A stretch of DNA of 64,000 nucleotides from the NCBI RefSeq assembly GCF_010093815.1, contig NW_022985557.1, forward strand, positions 434,001 to 498,000. The letters run 5' to 3'. A model generated the notes under the pieces. It had not been told where the DNA came from. It did not search any database and worked only from the letters and a program-made list of their open reading frames with translations. This DNA comes from Pseudovirgaria hyperparasitica (Eukaryota; Ascomycota; Dothideomycetes; Acrospermales; Acrospermaceae). The position numbers were made by a program, and so were the translations under genes. Every line of letters begins with the position of its first letter. Within the stretch, counting starts at the first letter, position 1. Positions 31,073 through 43,068 of this stretch are shown here, piece after piece.

Positions 31073-34000
31073 ATGGCGATGCGACCAAAGCATGCTTCGC
31101 AAATACTGGAGCTCGAAACACCTTCAACACCGGACGAATACGATCAGCAGCCGTACAGCTCGTCAAGTCCGCATGCAAACTCAGATTCGCGAACGTCGTC
31201 CTCGCGGATGACCAATGGTGGTTCGAATATGCGTCGAGACGGACGGGCGGAAAGACCGCAAATGCTGCGAGCAAAGAGTGATTTCGGACCTCGGAGAGAG
31301 GATGCTACAGAAAATCATGACGATGAGTCAAAGAGTAGCGCGGAAGGAGACTTCAAGATCAGGCATGGCTTTGAGTCGCAACTGACTTCTGAGGAATATA
31401 ACACCATACTCAACTCTGTATGTGGAGCTTTTACTTGCTTTGGTCTCTTTAGCGGCAGGCTGCTGACCCTCAAACACAGACGTTTTTCATGTACTTTACC
31501 GACAAGAAGCACGAGACCGGCGGTCACCCTAAAGAATACGACGAATCATACCCATTACAAGAATGGCGCACGAAGGACAGGTTGAAGACCGTGTCTGCAG
31601 TTTTGGCACTCTGCCTTAACATCGGTGTCGATCCGCCAGACGTTATCAAGACGAATCCTTGCGCGAAGTTAGAATGCTGGATTGACCCTACTGCGTCAAG
31701 TGGCGCCTCCGGACACACTCCCATGAACCAGATCGGTAAAGACCTCCAACAACAATATGAACAACTCAGCATGCGCACGCGTTACAAGCTATGTCTAGAC
31801 CCGACCGTCGACGAAACTAGAAGATATTGTCAGACCCTTCGGAGGAATGCGAGAAACGAGCGCGTCCTGTTCCACTACAATGGACACGGTGTGCCCCGAC
31901 CTACATCCTCAGGCGAGATTTGGGTCTTCAATCGAAATTACACGCAATATATCCCCATCTCTTTGTATGATCTTCAGACATGGATTGGCGCACCTAGTCT
32001 CTTCGTGTACGACTGCTCAGATGCTGGTACCATTATCTCGAATTTTAATCGTTTCGCCGAAAAACATGAGAGCGAGAACCTTGAAGCACGCCGCAGAGAT
32101 CCCAACATCGAATCGGTCGATTTCAGCGACTGCATACATCTTGCAGCGTGTAGGGAAAGGGAAACATTGCCTGTCAACCCTGACCTTCCTGCCGATGTCT
32201 TTACGGCTTGTTTGACCACTCCAATAGAGATGGCTGTTCGATTCTTCATATTGCAAAATCCGTTACCTTCAGGCATCACGTTAGCTGATGCTCAATACTT
32301 CTCCCATTCTGCAGAGAAACTGGGCCGTGCTTCGGAACGAAGGACACCAATCGGAGAACTGAACTGGATTTTTACCGCCATAACTGATACCATTGCCTGG
32401 AACTCACTGTCGAAGCCCTTATTCAAAAAGCTTTTTCGTCAAGACTTGATGGTGGCCGCCCTTTTTCGAAACTTCCTCCTCGCACAGCGTATCATGCGGG
32501 TATATCACTGCCATCCCGTGTGCCATCCTGAGATTCCTCAAACCCACGACCATCCTTTATGGCGCAGCTGGGATCTTGCTGTGGAGATGATTCTAGCGCA
32601 ACTGCCTGATCTTTTGGCGAAGAACAATGGCGAAAAGGCATACGAGTATCAGCATTCAAATTTCTTCGCTGAACAACTCACTGCATTTCAGGTATATCTT
32701 GACCGAGATGCACAGGAAGGCAAGGTGCCAGAACAACTCCCGATTGTCTTGCAGGTTCTACTGAGTCAGGTTCATCGATTGCGTGCATTGGTCCTACTCT
32801 CGAGATTCTTGGACCAAGGTCCATGGGCAGTGCTGCTCGCCCTCAGCATTGGCATTTTCCCCTATGTCTTGAAATTGCTGCAATCTCAGGCTATAGAATT
32901 GAAACCTGTCATGGTCTTCATATGGGCACGTATCTTGGCGGTTGATCAATCCTGTCAGGCGGACTTACTGAAGGACAACGGATATCAGTACTTTATCAGT
33001 ATTCTCCATCCCTCGTCTGGTAAGTACTCGGGAAAAGTATAAGTCATCGATGATGCTAACTCGCGGGTAGCGCTGCCTGTGGTGAATCAGGTTGAACATA
33101 GAGCCATGTGTGCATTCATCATTGCAATGTTTTGCAAAGACTATCACCAAGGACAGACGGTTTCACTTAGTCCTGAGCTGATCGAAAACTGTATTACACA
33201 CATGGCTGACGTTCATAATCCACTAATTCGACAATGGTCATGCTTATGCCTTGCCAAACTCTGGGTCGGCTTTCCCGAGGCCAAATGGGCTGGCATTCGC
33301 TGTCTCGCGCACCAAAGGCTCTGTGAGCTCGTTTTAGATGCTGTATCCGAAGTTCGCGCAGCAATGTTGTATGCGTTAACCGCATTTCTTGGTATACCAG
33401 ACCTCACACCTCAAGTCGCACAAATCGAAGAGTCCATTGCATCAATGGTTCTGGTATTGTCATCAGACGGTAATAGTATGGTACGCAAGGAGCTGTTAGT
33501 ATTCTTCTCGACATTCATCGTCCGATATAGAACGCGATTCAACGTGGCTGCATACGATCAGCTGGTCGAAGAACGAGATGAGTTCCTACGCCCAAGCCTC
33601 GGCAAGCCGGATAACTCACAGGGTGGTCAGTCCACGAAACAGGACAATGATGCCACCAAATCTGAAGGCGCAAGATTTCAGTCTGTGTCCTCCAATACCG
33701 TCTTTTCCGCCATCTGGAAGCAAGTACTAGTCATGTCGGTAGACCCTCACCCTGATATAGCTCAAAGTGCAGGTATAATCGTGGATAACGTTATACAATC
33801 GCTTCTTGACTCACCCCTGGGTCCATTCGCTGAGCCTATTCTCAAAGAAGTTGAACACCATAATCGTCAGAAGCCACGGGTAAACACGACTGCTGCAGAG
33901 GTTCCTCCCGCGCCACAGCCGTCAGCTCCACCGAGCCCAACAAGACAAGACGGGTACTTTTTTGCAGGAATCAGACGCACGGCAAGCGTAGCTGCCTCTC

Positions 34001-35501
34001 TGAAGAATCTAGCTTGGGGTTCAACGAGTCAAAACACTTCGCCAAGTACCACCATCAAGATTGCACCACGAGGTACTCCAGACCGTCCTGGCCGTTCGAA
34101 GCTTCCCAGCGATTGGAACCGGCCACCGGATGAGAGAGATCGTCCCCATACACCGCATTCCCACATGCCTGCTAAAACACCAGAAACCCGCTATTTTCGA
34201 CCCAGAGACCTCAGTCAACCTGCAGAGTTACCTCTTCCAAGCACATTTTTTGAATGGTCTGTGGAATACTTCCGCGAACCCCAGATGAAGTCAAGTGAGG
34301 CCGACGAACCAGGAAGCGTTGACTATAATGAGCGCCTGTGGAGAAGGAATCGCAATGACAAGATCATTGCTGAAACGCAACCTCAAAAGGCTATCGCCGG
34401 CAGCAACAAGTGGGACCGGTCTAAAGCATTCTTCAATAATGTCTCGCAGCCGACCAAGATGTGCTTTCATCAATTCGAGAACCACCTGGTCGTAGCCGAC
34501 AATCGTGACACACTGTGTATCTGGGATTGGGACAGACAGCAGCGACTCAATAGGTTCTCGAATGGCAACCCGTTCGACTCAAAGATTACCGAAGCACGAT
34601 TTATCAACGAAGATGACCAGGCGCTATTAATGACAGGTGCATCTGACGGTGTTATAAAGCTATTCCGCAACTATGATTCTGCAAAAGAAGTCGAACTTGT
34701 TACAGCATTCCGGGCGTTGACTGATTTGGTCCCCAGTAATAAGAATGCTGGGCTAGTCTTTGATTGGCAGCAAAGTCGAGGTTCGATACTTGTCGCTGGT
34801 GACGTCAAAGTGATCCGTGTCTGGAACGCAGGGAGCGAGCTATGCTCAACTGTAGGTCCTTAGGGTAAACAGATATGAGCAGATTTAATGACTAGATTTA
34901 GGATATACCAGCTCGATCGGGGTCTTGCGTCACTTCACTCACTTCTGATCAGGTTGAAGGCGAAGTTTTCATTGCTGGCTTTGGCGATGGAGCCGTCCGC
35001 GTATACGACCAACGAGAAAAGCCAGCCACGGCGATGGTTAAAGTATGGAAGGAGCACAAGCAATGGATCACCAACGTTCATCTTCAGCGAGGTGGGCAAA
35101 GAGAGTTAGTCAGTGGCTGCAGGAGCGGGGAAGTCAAACTATGGGATATCAGGATGGACAAAAGTGTCAAAACGATTCGAGCGACTCGTGATACTTTGAG
35201 GAGCTTAAGCGTGCATGAACATGCTCCGGTCTTCGCTGTGTATGTTGCTCCTCTTTGCTCTGTCATAACCGCTAATCTAGGACTCACTAGTGGCTCTGAG
35301 CGACATACTGTCAGGTTGTACAACCTTAACACGGGGAGCCCACTCTCGTCCTTCGAGCCGTATTCTGGAGTTCTCAATCGGAATCGATCCTCGCCTATCT
35401 CATGCACCGCGTTTCATCCTCATCGAATGATGATTGCTGGGGCTGCACTACACGACACGCATGTTAATATTTACGCAGGAAACTGGGAAGGCGCTGTATG
35501 A
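31073..35501 (+). CDS. KOG1: TORC1 subunit KOG1/Mip1 (raptor homologue)
   Basis: Scaffold subunit of TOR complex 1 that presents substrates to the TOR kinase. Five exons, 31073-31417, 31480-33019, 33071-34851, 34902-35239 and 35291-35501, give 1404 residues. After a disordered start, the raptor N-terminal caspase-like domain (about 115-310) reads FFMYFTDKKHETGGHPKEYD, VLFHYNGHGVPRPT and FVYDCSDAGTII, with the His and Cys at the caspase-like dyad positions. HEAT-like helices follow to about 900, then a Ser/Pro-rich linker, then WD40 repeats (about 1080-1400), for example VKVWKEHKQWITNVHLQRGG and LVSGCRSGEVKLWDIRM. The fourth intron (35240-35290) is 51 nt, a multiple of three without a stop; its removal restores FAVGSERHTVRLYN. 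The start was chosen at the first ATG; a second lies two codons on. Confidence 0.95.
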
Positions 35502-35980
35502 AAGCCATAAGGCAACTTTATTCCCCTATCAACCCGGCCACAGCGACGGAGCATCGAATCTTCCTCTGCATTGTAAGATATGGGAATATGGAGTCATTTG
35601 TGATACGCATGGCTTCGGGCAACTTTGCAAAGGCGCATGGACTTTGGATTACGGATTTAAGATAGTCTAGTGGCTTTGACATAAGTTCAGACTCACAATG
35701 TCGAAATACCTTGTACGCGTGTGGATTATTTTATGATGAATTCTTGATCTCGCTACTCGCAAAGATAAATATGTTAGCCGACACTATGAAATTCGTTGCC
35801 CTGACTTCGCTCCGATGTCTCTAGCCGCGTTGATGCGATTGTGTAGACACTTACCTATAGGTAAGGTTGCCACCCGGTAAGTATCCATGAAGCTTCGGAC
35901 CGACCCCACCGTTCCCTTCCTCCACGCTTGTCATCACCAACGATTCCACTCGATTACTCTGTTCAAGTGTATAAGTCGAC
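35502..35980. other. Intergenic, KOG1 3' UTR and kinase-like promoter
   Basis: 479 bases between co-directional genes. A minus frame covering 35851-36189 is a shadow. No gene seen. Confidence 0.55.
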
Positions 35981-37097
35981 ATGAGGCCGGATCCTGCTGT
36001 GCTGGAAGTTCTATCTCTATCTGAAGGGAATGTGACCGTGGAAGACCATGGTGGTGGTGGTGGCTCTTCCTCCGCGTCAACATCGAAGATTATCTCAAAA
36101 CAAGACGACGGCACTAAGCTGGAATACTTCATGAAAACAGGGTCCGGCAAAGATGCAGAAATAATGTTCCAAGGTCTGCACCGCGACAACGAGCGATCTT
36201 CTAGGTTCCCCGTTGATGCCTTCTAGGTGAACACGCATCCCTCAACGCAATCAACGCCGTGGTCCCGTCTCTGTGCCCTAAATCCCACGGGAGCGGCCCA
36301 TTCTCCTCCGACGCAAATACTTTCTTCCTCGTAACGGATTTCCTGAATCTTTCTGCTCGCAGCAATCTTTCGGCAGACGATGAACCGGCCTCTCTCGCGG
36401 AGAAACTTGCTCAGCTACATACTACCCCGGCGCCCATTCCTGACGGCTACGACAGTCCTATGTTTGGCTTCCCCGTGCCCACATGCTGCGGTGATACTCC
36501 GCAGGACAACACCTTCAACGCCTCCTGGGCTGATTTCTACGCCAACAGCCGGCTGAGGTTCATTCTTGAGCGGGCAGAAAGTGCGAATGGTGTTGATGAC
36601 GAGTTGAGGCGTATGCTCGAGACGGTTGCTTCCATTGTCGTACCACGGCTGATTGGCGACGAGCATTTGAACGGTGGCAGGGGCGTAACTCCAGTCGTTG
36701 TACACGGCGATCTATGGTCGGGTAACGCCGGGAGAGGGAGGATAGGAGACGATGATGTGGTGCAAGAGGTTGTGTATGATCCCTCTGCGTGCTATGCACA
36801 CAGCGAGTATGAATTGGGAATCATGAAGATGTTTGGGGGTTTTGGGGACGTGTTTTTGAGGGAGTATCATAGGGCGTGCGCGAAGACGGAGCCGGTGGGC
36901 GAGTATGAGGATCGGGTAGAGTTGTATGGATTGTAAGTGCAGTTGTGTAGAGATGGAGGACTAGTGTAGAGGAGAGAGCTGATATGTGCAGGTATCATCA
37001 TCTGAACCATTATGCGTTGTTTGGAGGTGGCTATAAGGCTGGGGCAAAGGCGATCATGAAGAGGCTTATTAGGACCTATGTGCATGATAAAGCGTGA
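35981..37097 (+). CDS. Fructosamine/ketosamine-3-kinase family protein
   Basis: Kinase of the FN3K family, which phosphorylates ketoamines formed by glycation so that they fall off proteins (family role). Three exons, 35981-36173, 36227-36932 and 36992-37097, give 334 residues. Features: a substrate/ATP region LEYFMKTGSGKDAEIMFQGE, where the kinase lysine is K in FMKTG, then HASLNAINAVVP, the catalytic HGD in TPVVVHGDLWSGNAG, and the metal-binding DPS in VYDPSACYAHSEYELGIMKM followed by FGGF. The end YHHLNHYALFGGGYKAGAKA is typical. The first exon carries a glycine/serine run (GGGGGSSSAST). The acceptor of intron 1 could also be the upstream TTCTAG at 36212, but only the chosen one keeps frame with the family. 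Confidence 0.9.
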
Positions 37098-37554
37098 GTG
37101 AACTTCGGCAATAGGAACTAGGTTACCGGAGCTACTGTCGAGTATGCACGAGGCACTGGCGTACTTGTTTAGAGGGTTGTGACTAATTTTATAGGTAGGT
37201 CAGCTTGAAGAGTTTGGTGAAGTCGATACCAGGTGCGCACCGCCTGTCGAAGAAACAGGAATAGCTCCAATACGAAAGGTCTCTGACTGTTTTCATAATA
37301 AAGAGATGACAGGATGCAGTGGGTGTTCGAGTATGAATATATGGTCGACGAAGAGAGATCTTGATGGCTATTGGTATTCAGGAGAGAAGGCTAGACCTCA
37401 ATTATGTCCTGCCGTCAAAATCGGACCCTTGCTCCTCCATATTAACACTGATCCATACAGACGACTAAACATTAATATTTTATTGACTTATAAATCCCAT
37501 GCTCGTACAACTACCACAGCAAACGACATTAAGCCATAAACCAATCACTGATTT
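37098..37554. other. Convergent 3' region
   Basis: Spacer between the kinase-like gene and the SLATT gene, tail to tail. No gene seen. Confidence 0.55.
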
Positions 37555-38943
37555 TCAATCGTGATCCCTCTTTACGACGTCGGTATTGGTGGTATCATCA
37601 TCCTTCCGCTCAAGACGAATTTGCCGGAGTCCCTTATCCAACATGTCGAGCTTCTCGTGAACTTCTGCTAATCCCTGCTGCATGCTCACATCTAGTCCCT
37701 GATGTCCACGTTCCGTACTGCCCTCATAGCTGCTTCTCGTTCTGTCCAGCCCACCATGATGTAAACTCTGAGATCTCTCCAGCCCAGAATAGTGGCTATT
37801 ACCCATCCGTTCCAGGGCTGCATGACGGCTGCTGTTCGCCCTCTCAAACGCTCCATCAACAGTCCGCTGGCCCCTCGTAAACGTCGATTCAAGCGCACTC
37901 TGACTACGCGACAAGCGTTCGTGAATTGCCTGCTGCCCTCTTCCAAGCCCCTCTTGCAACTCCTGCTGCCCGTGATCCGCATGATGGTGCATCTTCTCAT
38001 TAATCCTCTCGATACCCCTATGTACCGCATCTAATCCCCTTGCAAGCCCATGATGCCCTCCCTCAGCCACTTTTTCACCAAACCCCCCTGCCGTACTAGC
38101 TATTGTCCTGTGCGACTCCCCGATCGCCGGTAAAGGCGCGACACGCGCTGTATCTAACCGGCCCGCACGTGTCACAGATGTATAAGAATCCGGCACATTT
38201 GCTTCGACATCGGCGCGCACGTTCTCGTACATCAGCTCTATGATGCGTGCTTCTTCCTCGACAACGAGGGTGCATGTCTCGACGCCGAATTCGCGCTCAC
38301 GTTGCTCGATGTATTCGCGCACTTTGCGCCACTCGGACTCGAAGTATGTGAAGCGGTTGGGCAGTCCGGAGCCCTTGAGGTAGGTCAGGAAGCCGGCAAT
38401 TATGGTGTTCACGGCGCCGAAGAAGGTCACAGCACTGCGGCCGCCACCGGCGGCACCTGTGATAGTTAGTCTACACAGAAGGATGGTCTATGGAGGGACA
38501 GAAAGCATACCAAGGGCGGTCAATGTCGCCGCTACGACAATTTGTAGGCCCAAACATCCGTTGATCGCTATCGAGAAGAACTTGAAAAGCTTCCCGCAGT
38601 TCTTTTCTGCCGAGACCGTTCGTGTGTATATACCCACGTTTGGGGCTTTCCGTTGCAGATATGTAGTATCTGTTAACGTAGACACTGAGTCGATTCCCAC
38701 CAATCTACGGAAATGGGCCAGCCGGTCGTGTGTTCCAACAAATTCATGGACTGCAGATCCGATGGGGGCGGGCGGGCGACTTGTTCCTGCGTAGATCCGT
38801 TGTGGTTGAGAGGGAATGCCTTCAGACTGTGACATGGTCTGGGGAGCATGTGTGTTGTCAGGCGCGTTCGCGAAATTGGCCTTTTCTACATCGCCTTGCA
38901 TGCTTCGCTTGAGCAGAGAAGAGACGAAAGGTATCTTCTTCAT
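37555..38943 (-). CDS. Fungal SLATT-domain (2TM) protein with a hendecad-repeat tail
   Basis: Two exons, 38943-38511 and 38456-37555, joined by a 54-nt intron, give 444 residues. The fungal SLATT domain (about 95-240) has FRRLVGIDSVSTLTD, then NVGIYTRTVSAEKNCGKLFK, a first membrane segment FFSIAINGCLGLQIVVAAT, a glycine turn (LGAAGGG), a second segment AVTFFGAVNTIIAGFLTYLK, and the following GSGLPNRFTYFESEWRKVRE and YIEQREREF helix. SLATT domains are known as membrane-perturbing effectors next to SMODS/SLOG in bacterial defence; the role of fungal members is unknown. The tail (about 279-421) is thirteen eleven-residue repeats (see separate entry), then an acidic end. The position in the membrane and the tail's role are inferred. 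It is divergent from the GST gene, 1.3 kb away. Confidence 0.85.
37627..38055 (-). repeat. Thirteen tandem 11-residue (hendecad) repeats in the SLATT protein
   Basis: Residues about 279-421 divide without gaps into 13 units of 11, for example HAALERMGNSH, YSGLERSQSLH and HGGLDRTRSSY. Position 4 is hydrophobic in 12 of 13 units (L, I, F, A or M), position 6 is Arg in 10 of 13, and position 1 is mostly His or acidic. An 11-residue period is three helical turns, which gives a straight amphipathic or right-handed coiled helix as in perilipin-like and LEA-type proteins. The DNA itself is not obviously repeated, so the array is old and kept by selection on the protein (inference). Confidence 0.9.
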
Positions 38944-40230
38944 GATGATCCCGTCGCGTAAAGAGGAACTCCCAACTCCCGGGGCAAAGACACAAAAAAC
39001 CAGTCCGCAGCGCGCTCAGAACAAGAGGGAAACGCTCCAACAAAACTCTCACACGACAGCCCCCCAACGCGCACCTGGAAGTCTCTCGCTTTTGAAGACC
39101 GGAATCCACCCGCAACAATATCAGCGGTAGGATGGTCGATCCCAAGCTAGGCTCCTTGCGATGGCCCGTAGACCAATCATCGAGTGTGATTGTACATGTC
39201 CGCGCGCACCAGCCAGCCACATACTGCATGGGCTTTCAGGATCGTCTTTGCTCGAATCACAGGATTTGCTCTACTTGGAACTGGTGCCGATCATTGTTTA
39301 AAGACGGTGATACGCGGGCGACTTCTGCTTGGCAAACGTATCTCAACTAACGATGTCTTGTATTCTCCCATCACTAATTATGTGCAGGACATGTGAGCCT
39401 TCCACCGGGACAGCTTTTGTGTTGTTCTAGGTATATCTCGGAGCGGAGATTGGGCGGATTGGTCCTTCATGCGGCCCGCGGCCCCGTTGCGGGAGCGTAC
39501 CCTAATCCGGCAATCGAAGAGTGGTGTCTGGAGGCAGTAAACAGTAGTGTGAATTCTCAATAGACTATCGCAAATCGTCCAACCTTTTACCCCAGGGCGC
39601 TGTTTATGTTTCGAGTAGTGCATAGAACCTCCTCGAGATCGTGATTCTACACTATTTGATCATCTATGCCTTCAGACTATACATTATTAGTATGATATTC
39701 TCGCATCAAGTGATAGCGATGGGGCATTCTTTACAGTATTGTGATGATACTACATATCCAAACGCGTCTATTGCAGGCCAGTCCAGAAGTACAGTATCTA
39801 AAAAGCATTGAATTTTCTAGAAAGAAGGGTGAGAATCTCGGGCTAAAGGGCACTAGTCTTCTTCAAGTAGTAATCGACATCCAAGTCAAAAAAGTAAACA
39901 CTGCTTTGTAATCATCGCCCTGCTCCACCAGACACTGGGAACCTATGTATAGGTGTTCAATCGGGGAGACATCACGGTATAGCCGAAAACTGCTAATTTG
40001 AGGAACCCTGAAAGACGCACTAATCACTAGCCAACAACCTCAATGGCCGCCCTTGATCGATGACGTGGGATCGCGATGTCGGATGTGGGGTTGGCTTCAT
40101 TTCTAATCCATGCTTTTTAATATAGCTGTGCCGGCCTTGTCAGAGGTATATATAGTCCACTGGTTGCAACTGATCTTCTGCAATTGTATATGATATCTTC
40201 CTTGCTAAAGCAACAACAATCAGAATCAAA
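38944..40230. other. Divergent intergenic region SLATT / GST
   Basis: 1.3 kb without a supported gene. The GST proximal part has TTTAATATAGC near 40120 and a TATATATAG motif at 40147-40155, about 75 bases before the ATG, a likely TATA element. Confidence 0.5.
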
Positions 40231-40994
40231 ATGTCAAAGCCAATTACCTTGTATGGCCATGCCGGCGGCCCAAACCCGTGGAAAGTTGTCATCTTCCTCG
40301 AGGAGCTCGGCATCGCCTACGACATGAAGATAATGGACTTCGGGGATCTCAAGAAGGAGCCCTATGAGTCCATTAACCCTAACGGTCGTGTGCCAGCGAT
40401 CGAAGATCCCAACACCGGTATCCAGGTCTGGGAGGTAATTATGCACCGTGATAACGCGACACCTTCTGCTTAACTAACTGGTATTATCAGTCTGGTGCCA
40501 TCATCGACTATCTCATCGAGACATATGACAAGAGTGGCAAGTTCGCTACCAAGTCTTCACAAGATAAATGGACCGCGCGAGCTCTCCGTGATTTCCAGAT
40601 GAGTGGACAAGGTCCATACACAGGCCAAAAAGGTGTGTTACATCTCCGCTCATCCTGGCATCCAGCCACTAACATATAGCTAGTATGGTTTACGAAGTTC
40701 CATCCTGAGAAAGTTCCTTCGGCAGTTGAGCGTTACGGCAAGGAGACCGTGCGCAACATCGGCGTCATTGAGAAGCAACTCAAGAAGAGCGGTGGTAGCT
40801 ACTTGCTGGGTAACGACATTAGTTATGCCGATTTGATGTTTGTGCCTTGGTACTGGTATAACGCAATTACGGTGCCAGAGGGAACCGACTTGGACAAGGA
40901 ATTCCCGTCGTGGTCGGCTTGGTATCAGAAGTTGAGTGAGAGGCCGTCGGTCAAGAAGGCGGCGGCCGATCGGACGAAGGCTATGGGTGGATAG
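40231..40994 (+). CDS. Glutathione S-transferase
   Basis: Cytosolic-type GST, conjugating glutathione to electrophiles or acting as a glutathione-dependent reductase. Three exons, 40231-40434, 40491-40632 and 40684-40994, give 218 residues. The N-terminal thioredoxin-fold domain reads ITLYGHAGGPNPWKVVIFLE, followed by NGRVPAIEDPN (cis-proline, glutathione site) and WESGAIIDYLIETYD (the E-S glutathione-binding pair, formed across intron 1). The C-terminal helical domain has LLGNDISYADLMFVPWYWY, the usual N-capping motif. It resembles fungal Ure2p-like GSTs. The second intron acceptor is the second of two nearby AG sites; only that one gives QKVWFTKFHPEKVP in frame. A TATA-like element lies upstream. 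Confidence 0.93.
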
Positions 40995-41640
40995 ATATCA
41001 AATTATTGACCTTGAATACACGCAAGCGATGTAATAAACCATTGATGGAGCATTACCACTGGAGCTCTTTTTATTCGGAGTGATGTCTTCATCGCGCGTG
41101 GATGTTTTATTGAGAAATATCATTTACTTTAGACAATCACGCTAACCTTGGGACATATGCGCCATGCATTTACGGTAGCACATGATAGGTGATTTGCCAT
41201 GGAATAGTTTTATTGTGCTACGTAAATGCAGCAAGTGGTTTAGCTGATCTATCCAAGATTAGCGAGGCATACAAAGAAGGTTTAAATCCTCATGCAGGTG
41301 CATCGTCCAACAAGTGAAGCGCTGTGCTGTCGGAGGATGCTCCTAATCTTCCGTCTCATCTCATCAACGGTCTCGCCCAAGAGCGACATCAGGCTATGGA
41401 TTGCGCTGAAATATCATTGACATCGATAGCCTAGAGCTACAGGGGTTCGGTGTGGGTGTTGTGACCTTCCCTATCTATCAAGGCTCGGGTGATCGCTGCG
41501 TGATGTACAGCGTCCCGGCTCGTCTGCTATTGTGCGGAAGCTCGAATTAGTTCAACTTTGCCTCTTGGGCAGCTTTCAAGGTTCAATCGCTTTTTAGTCC
41601 AGTAGACATCTACTCCTGACTGTAGGGATGCGGATGAGCA
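40995..41640. other. Convergent 3' region GST / LRP1
   Basis: 646 bases, tail to tail, no gene seen. Confidence 0.55.
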
Positions 41641-42587
41641 TCAAGTGTCGGCTTTAGACTTCTTCGATTTCTTCTTGTGTGTCTTCACGCCATCAGAGCT
41701 CTTCATTTTGTGCGTTTTGCCATCGGAATCTTGCTTAGGTGCTGTTGCATTCGATTCAGGCTTGGGCACTACTGGTCTATTCAGAAGAGCCTGAAAAGCT
41801 TCACTGCGTCCCCTTGGCGCTTTGTTCGATTTCTGTTTCTTAGCAACGGGCTTTCCATCGCGCGGTGCATAGTGTTTGTCGCGAGTCGCTTCAACTCCCT
41901 TGTTACTCTGTTTCCTGTTGGGCTTGTGGGAAGCCTGTTTTGGTTCTTTCTCCTCTATTTTCAGCTTCATATCCTCAGTCTCTGACTCCTCAGAACTTGA
42001 ATCAGATGAACTACTATCTTCGTCCGCGCCGCCCTGTCGCTCCGCAAGCTCTTGCGCCTTCCTCTTCTTTTCTAGTCTTTCCATCTCGACCTTTTCCGTC
42101 AATTGATCGAATTTAATCTTAGCCGATGCTTTCTCTCGCTCCTGTCGCACTGTGCGATCTTTGTCGTACTGCTCGTTGCCGGATAAGCCGTGCTTTATGA
42201 AACGGTTCGCCGCCGAGGTGTCGAGCGTTCGATGCCCAGGACGTTTGACTGGTCCTTCTTCTGCAAGTTTGATCTTCGCGAAGTATTGTTTAACTCTACT
42301 GAGCTCCTCAAAGATAGGATGTGCCTTGGCATCGACGGAGGAGAGGTTGAGGTATGCTGGTGGAAGTGTTAGTCGATGTTTATTATCTGATCGAGAACTA
42401 CCATACAAAATATTACTGATTCGATAGCATATGTCGTGAGCACATGGAGCTTCGCCTTGTCAAGCAAAGGTAGCTTGCTAGACGTGTCGCGCAATGAGGT
42501 CTTCAAAAGTGGCTCGAGAGCATCTTCAAGTTCATCGATGTTCGCGGACAAATTCTCGATTAGCGGGTTGAGATCTGTTGAATCCAT
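41641..42587 (-). CDS. LRP1: Nuclear exosome cofactor Lrp1/Rrp47 (C1D, Sas10/Utp3 family)
   Basis: Partner of the nuclear exosome nuclease Rrp6 in 3' processing of small structured RNAs. Two exons, 42587-42407 and 42356-41641, with a 50-nt intron, give 298 residues. The C1D helical domain (about 8-110) reads LIENLSANIDELEDALEPLL, LLDKAKLHVLTTYAIESVIF, then across the intron SYLNLSSVDAKAHPIFEELS and RVKQYFAKIKLAEEG. The rest is charged and disordered: a coil (KVEMERLEKKRKAQELAERQ), a serine/acidic patch (SSSSDSSSEESETED) and a lysine-rich end (HKKKSKKSKADT) likely to bind RNA and act as a nuclear signal. Fungal members are usually 200-300 residues, so the length is normal. Confidence 0.92.
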
Positions 42588-43068
42588 GGTAGTTCAAATA
42601 TAAGCGTTATTTCGATTTCGACTTTAGACCTAGCTATATCGAATACCTGTAATTGTTATGTAAAGATATGTAGAATTTATGTTATTCCGAAGATCCTCCG
42701 ACCGGTTTCAATGACGAAGGTCGTGGCGAGAACACCGCGATTCAGCGCTCAATACTGAAGGAGTACGATGATTAACTTTTCTCGTATATTATAACCCCAT
42801 ACGAATGCTGTCAAGCTGTCTTCCATAACGCTTCCAATCCTTTTACCCAGGCTCCGGCCTCGAAGACTCCCGCGCTCCGGATGGTTCTCCGGTAACATTG
42901 ACTGCGGCCGGGCGGCCTTGTCATGTTCTCAAAGAAAGAGGACCCCAATGGAAACACAAAGGGAAGCTGGGGTAGCTCGGGAAGATGAAATAATGTTTGT
43001 AGCCTCTACAGAATGCATTGATAGCTATTAATGATACACATAGCTCCTCGAACCGTACATCTAGCAAT
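42588..43068. promoter_or_regulatory. Divergent promoter LRP1 / ketopantoate-reductase-like gene
   Basis: 481 bases between divergent starts. No specific site recognised. Confidence 0.5.
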
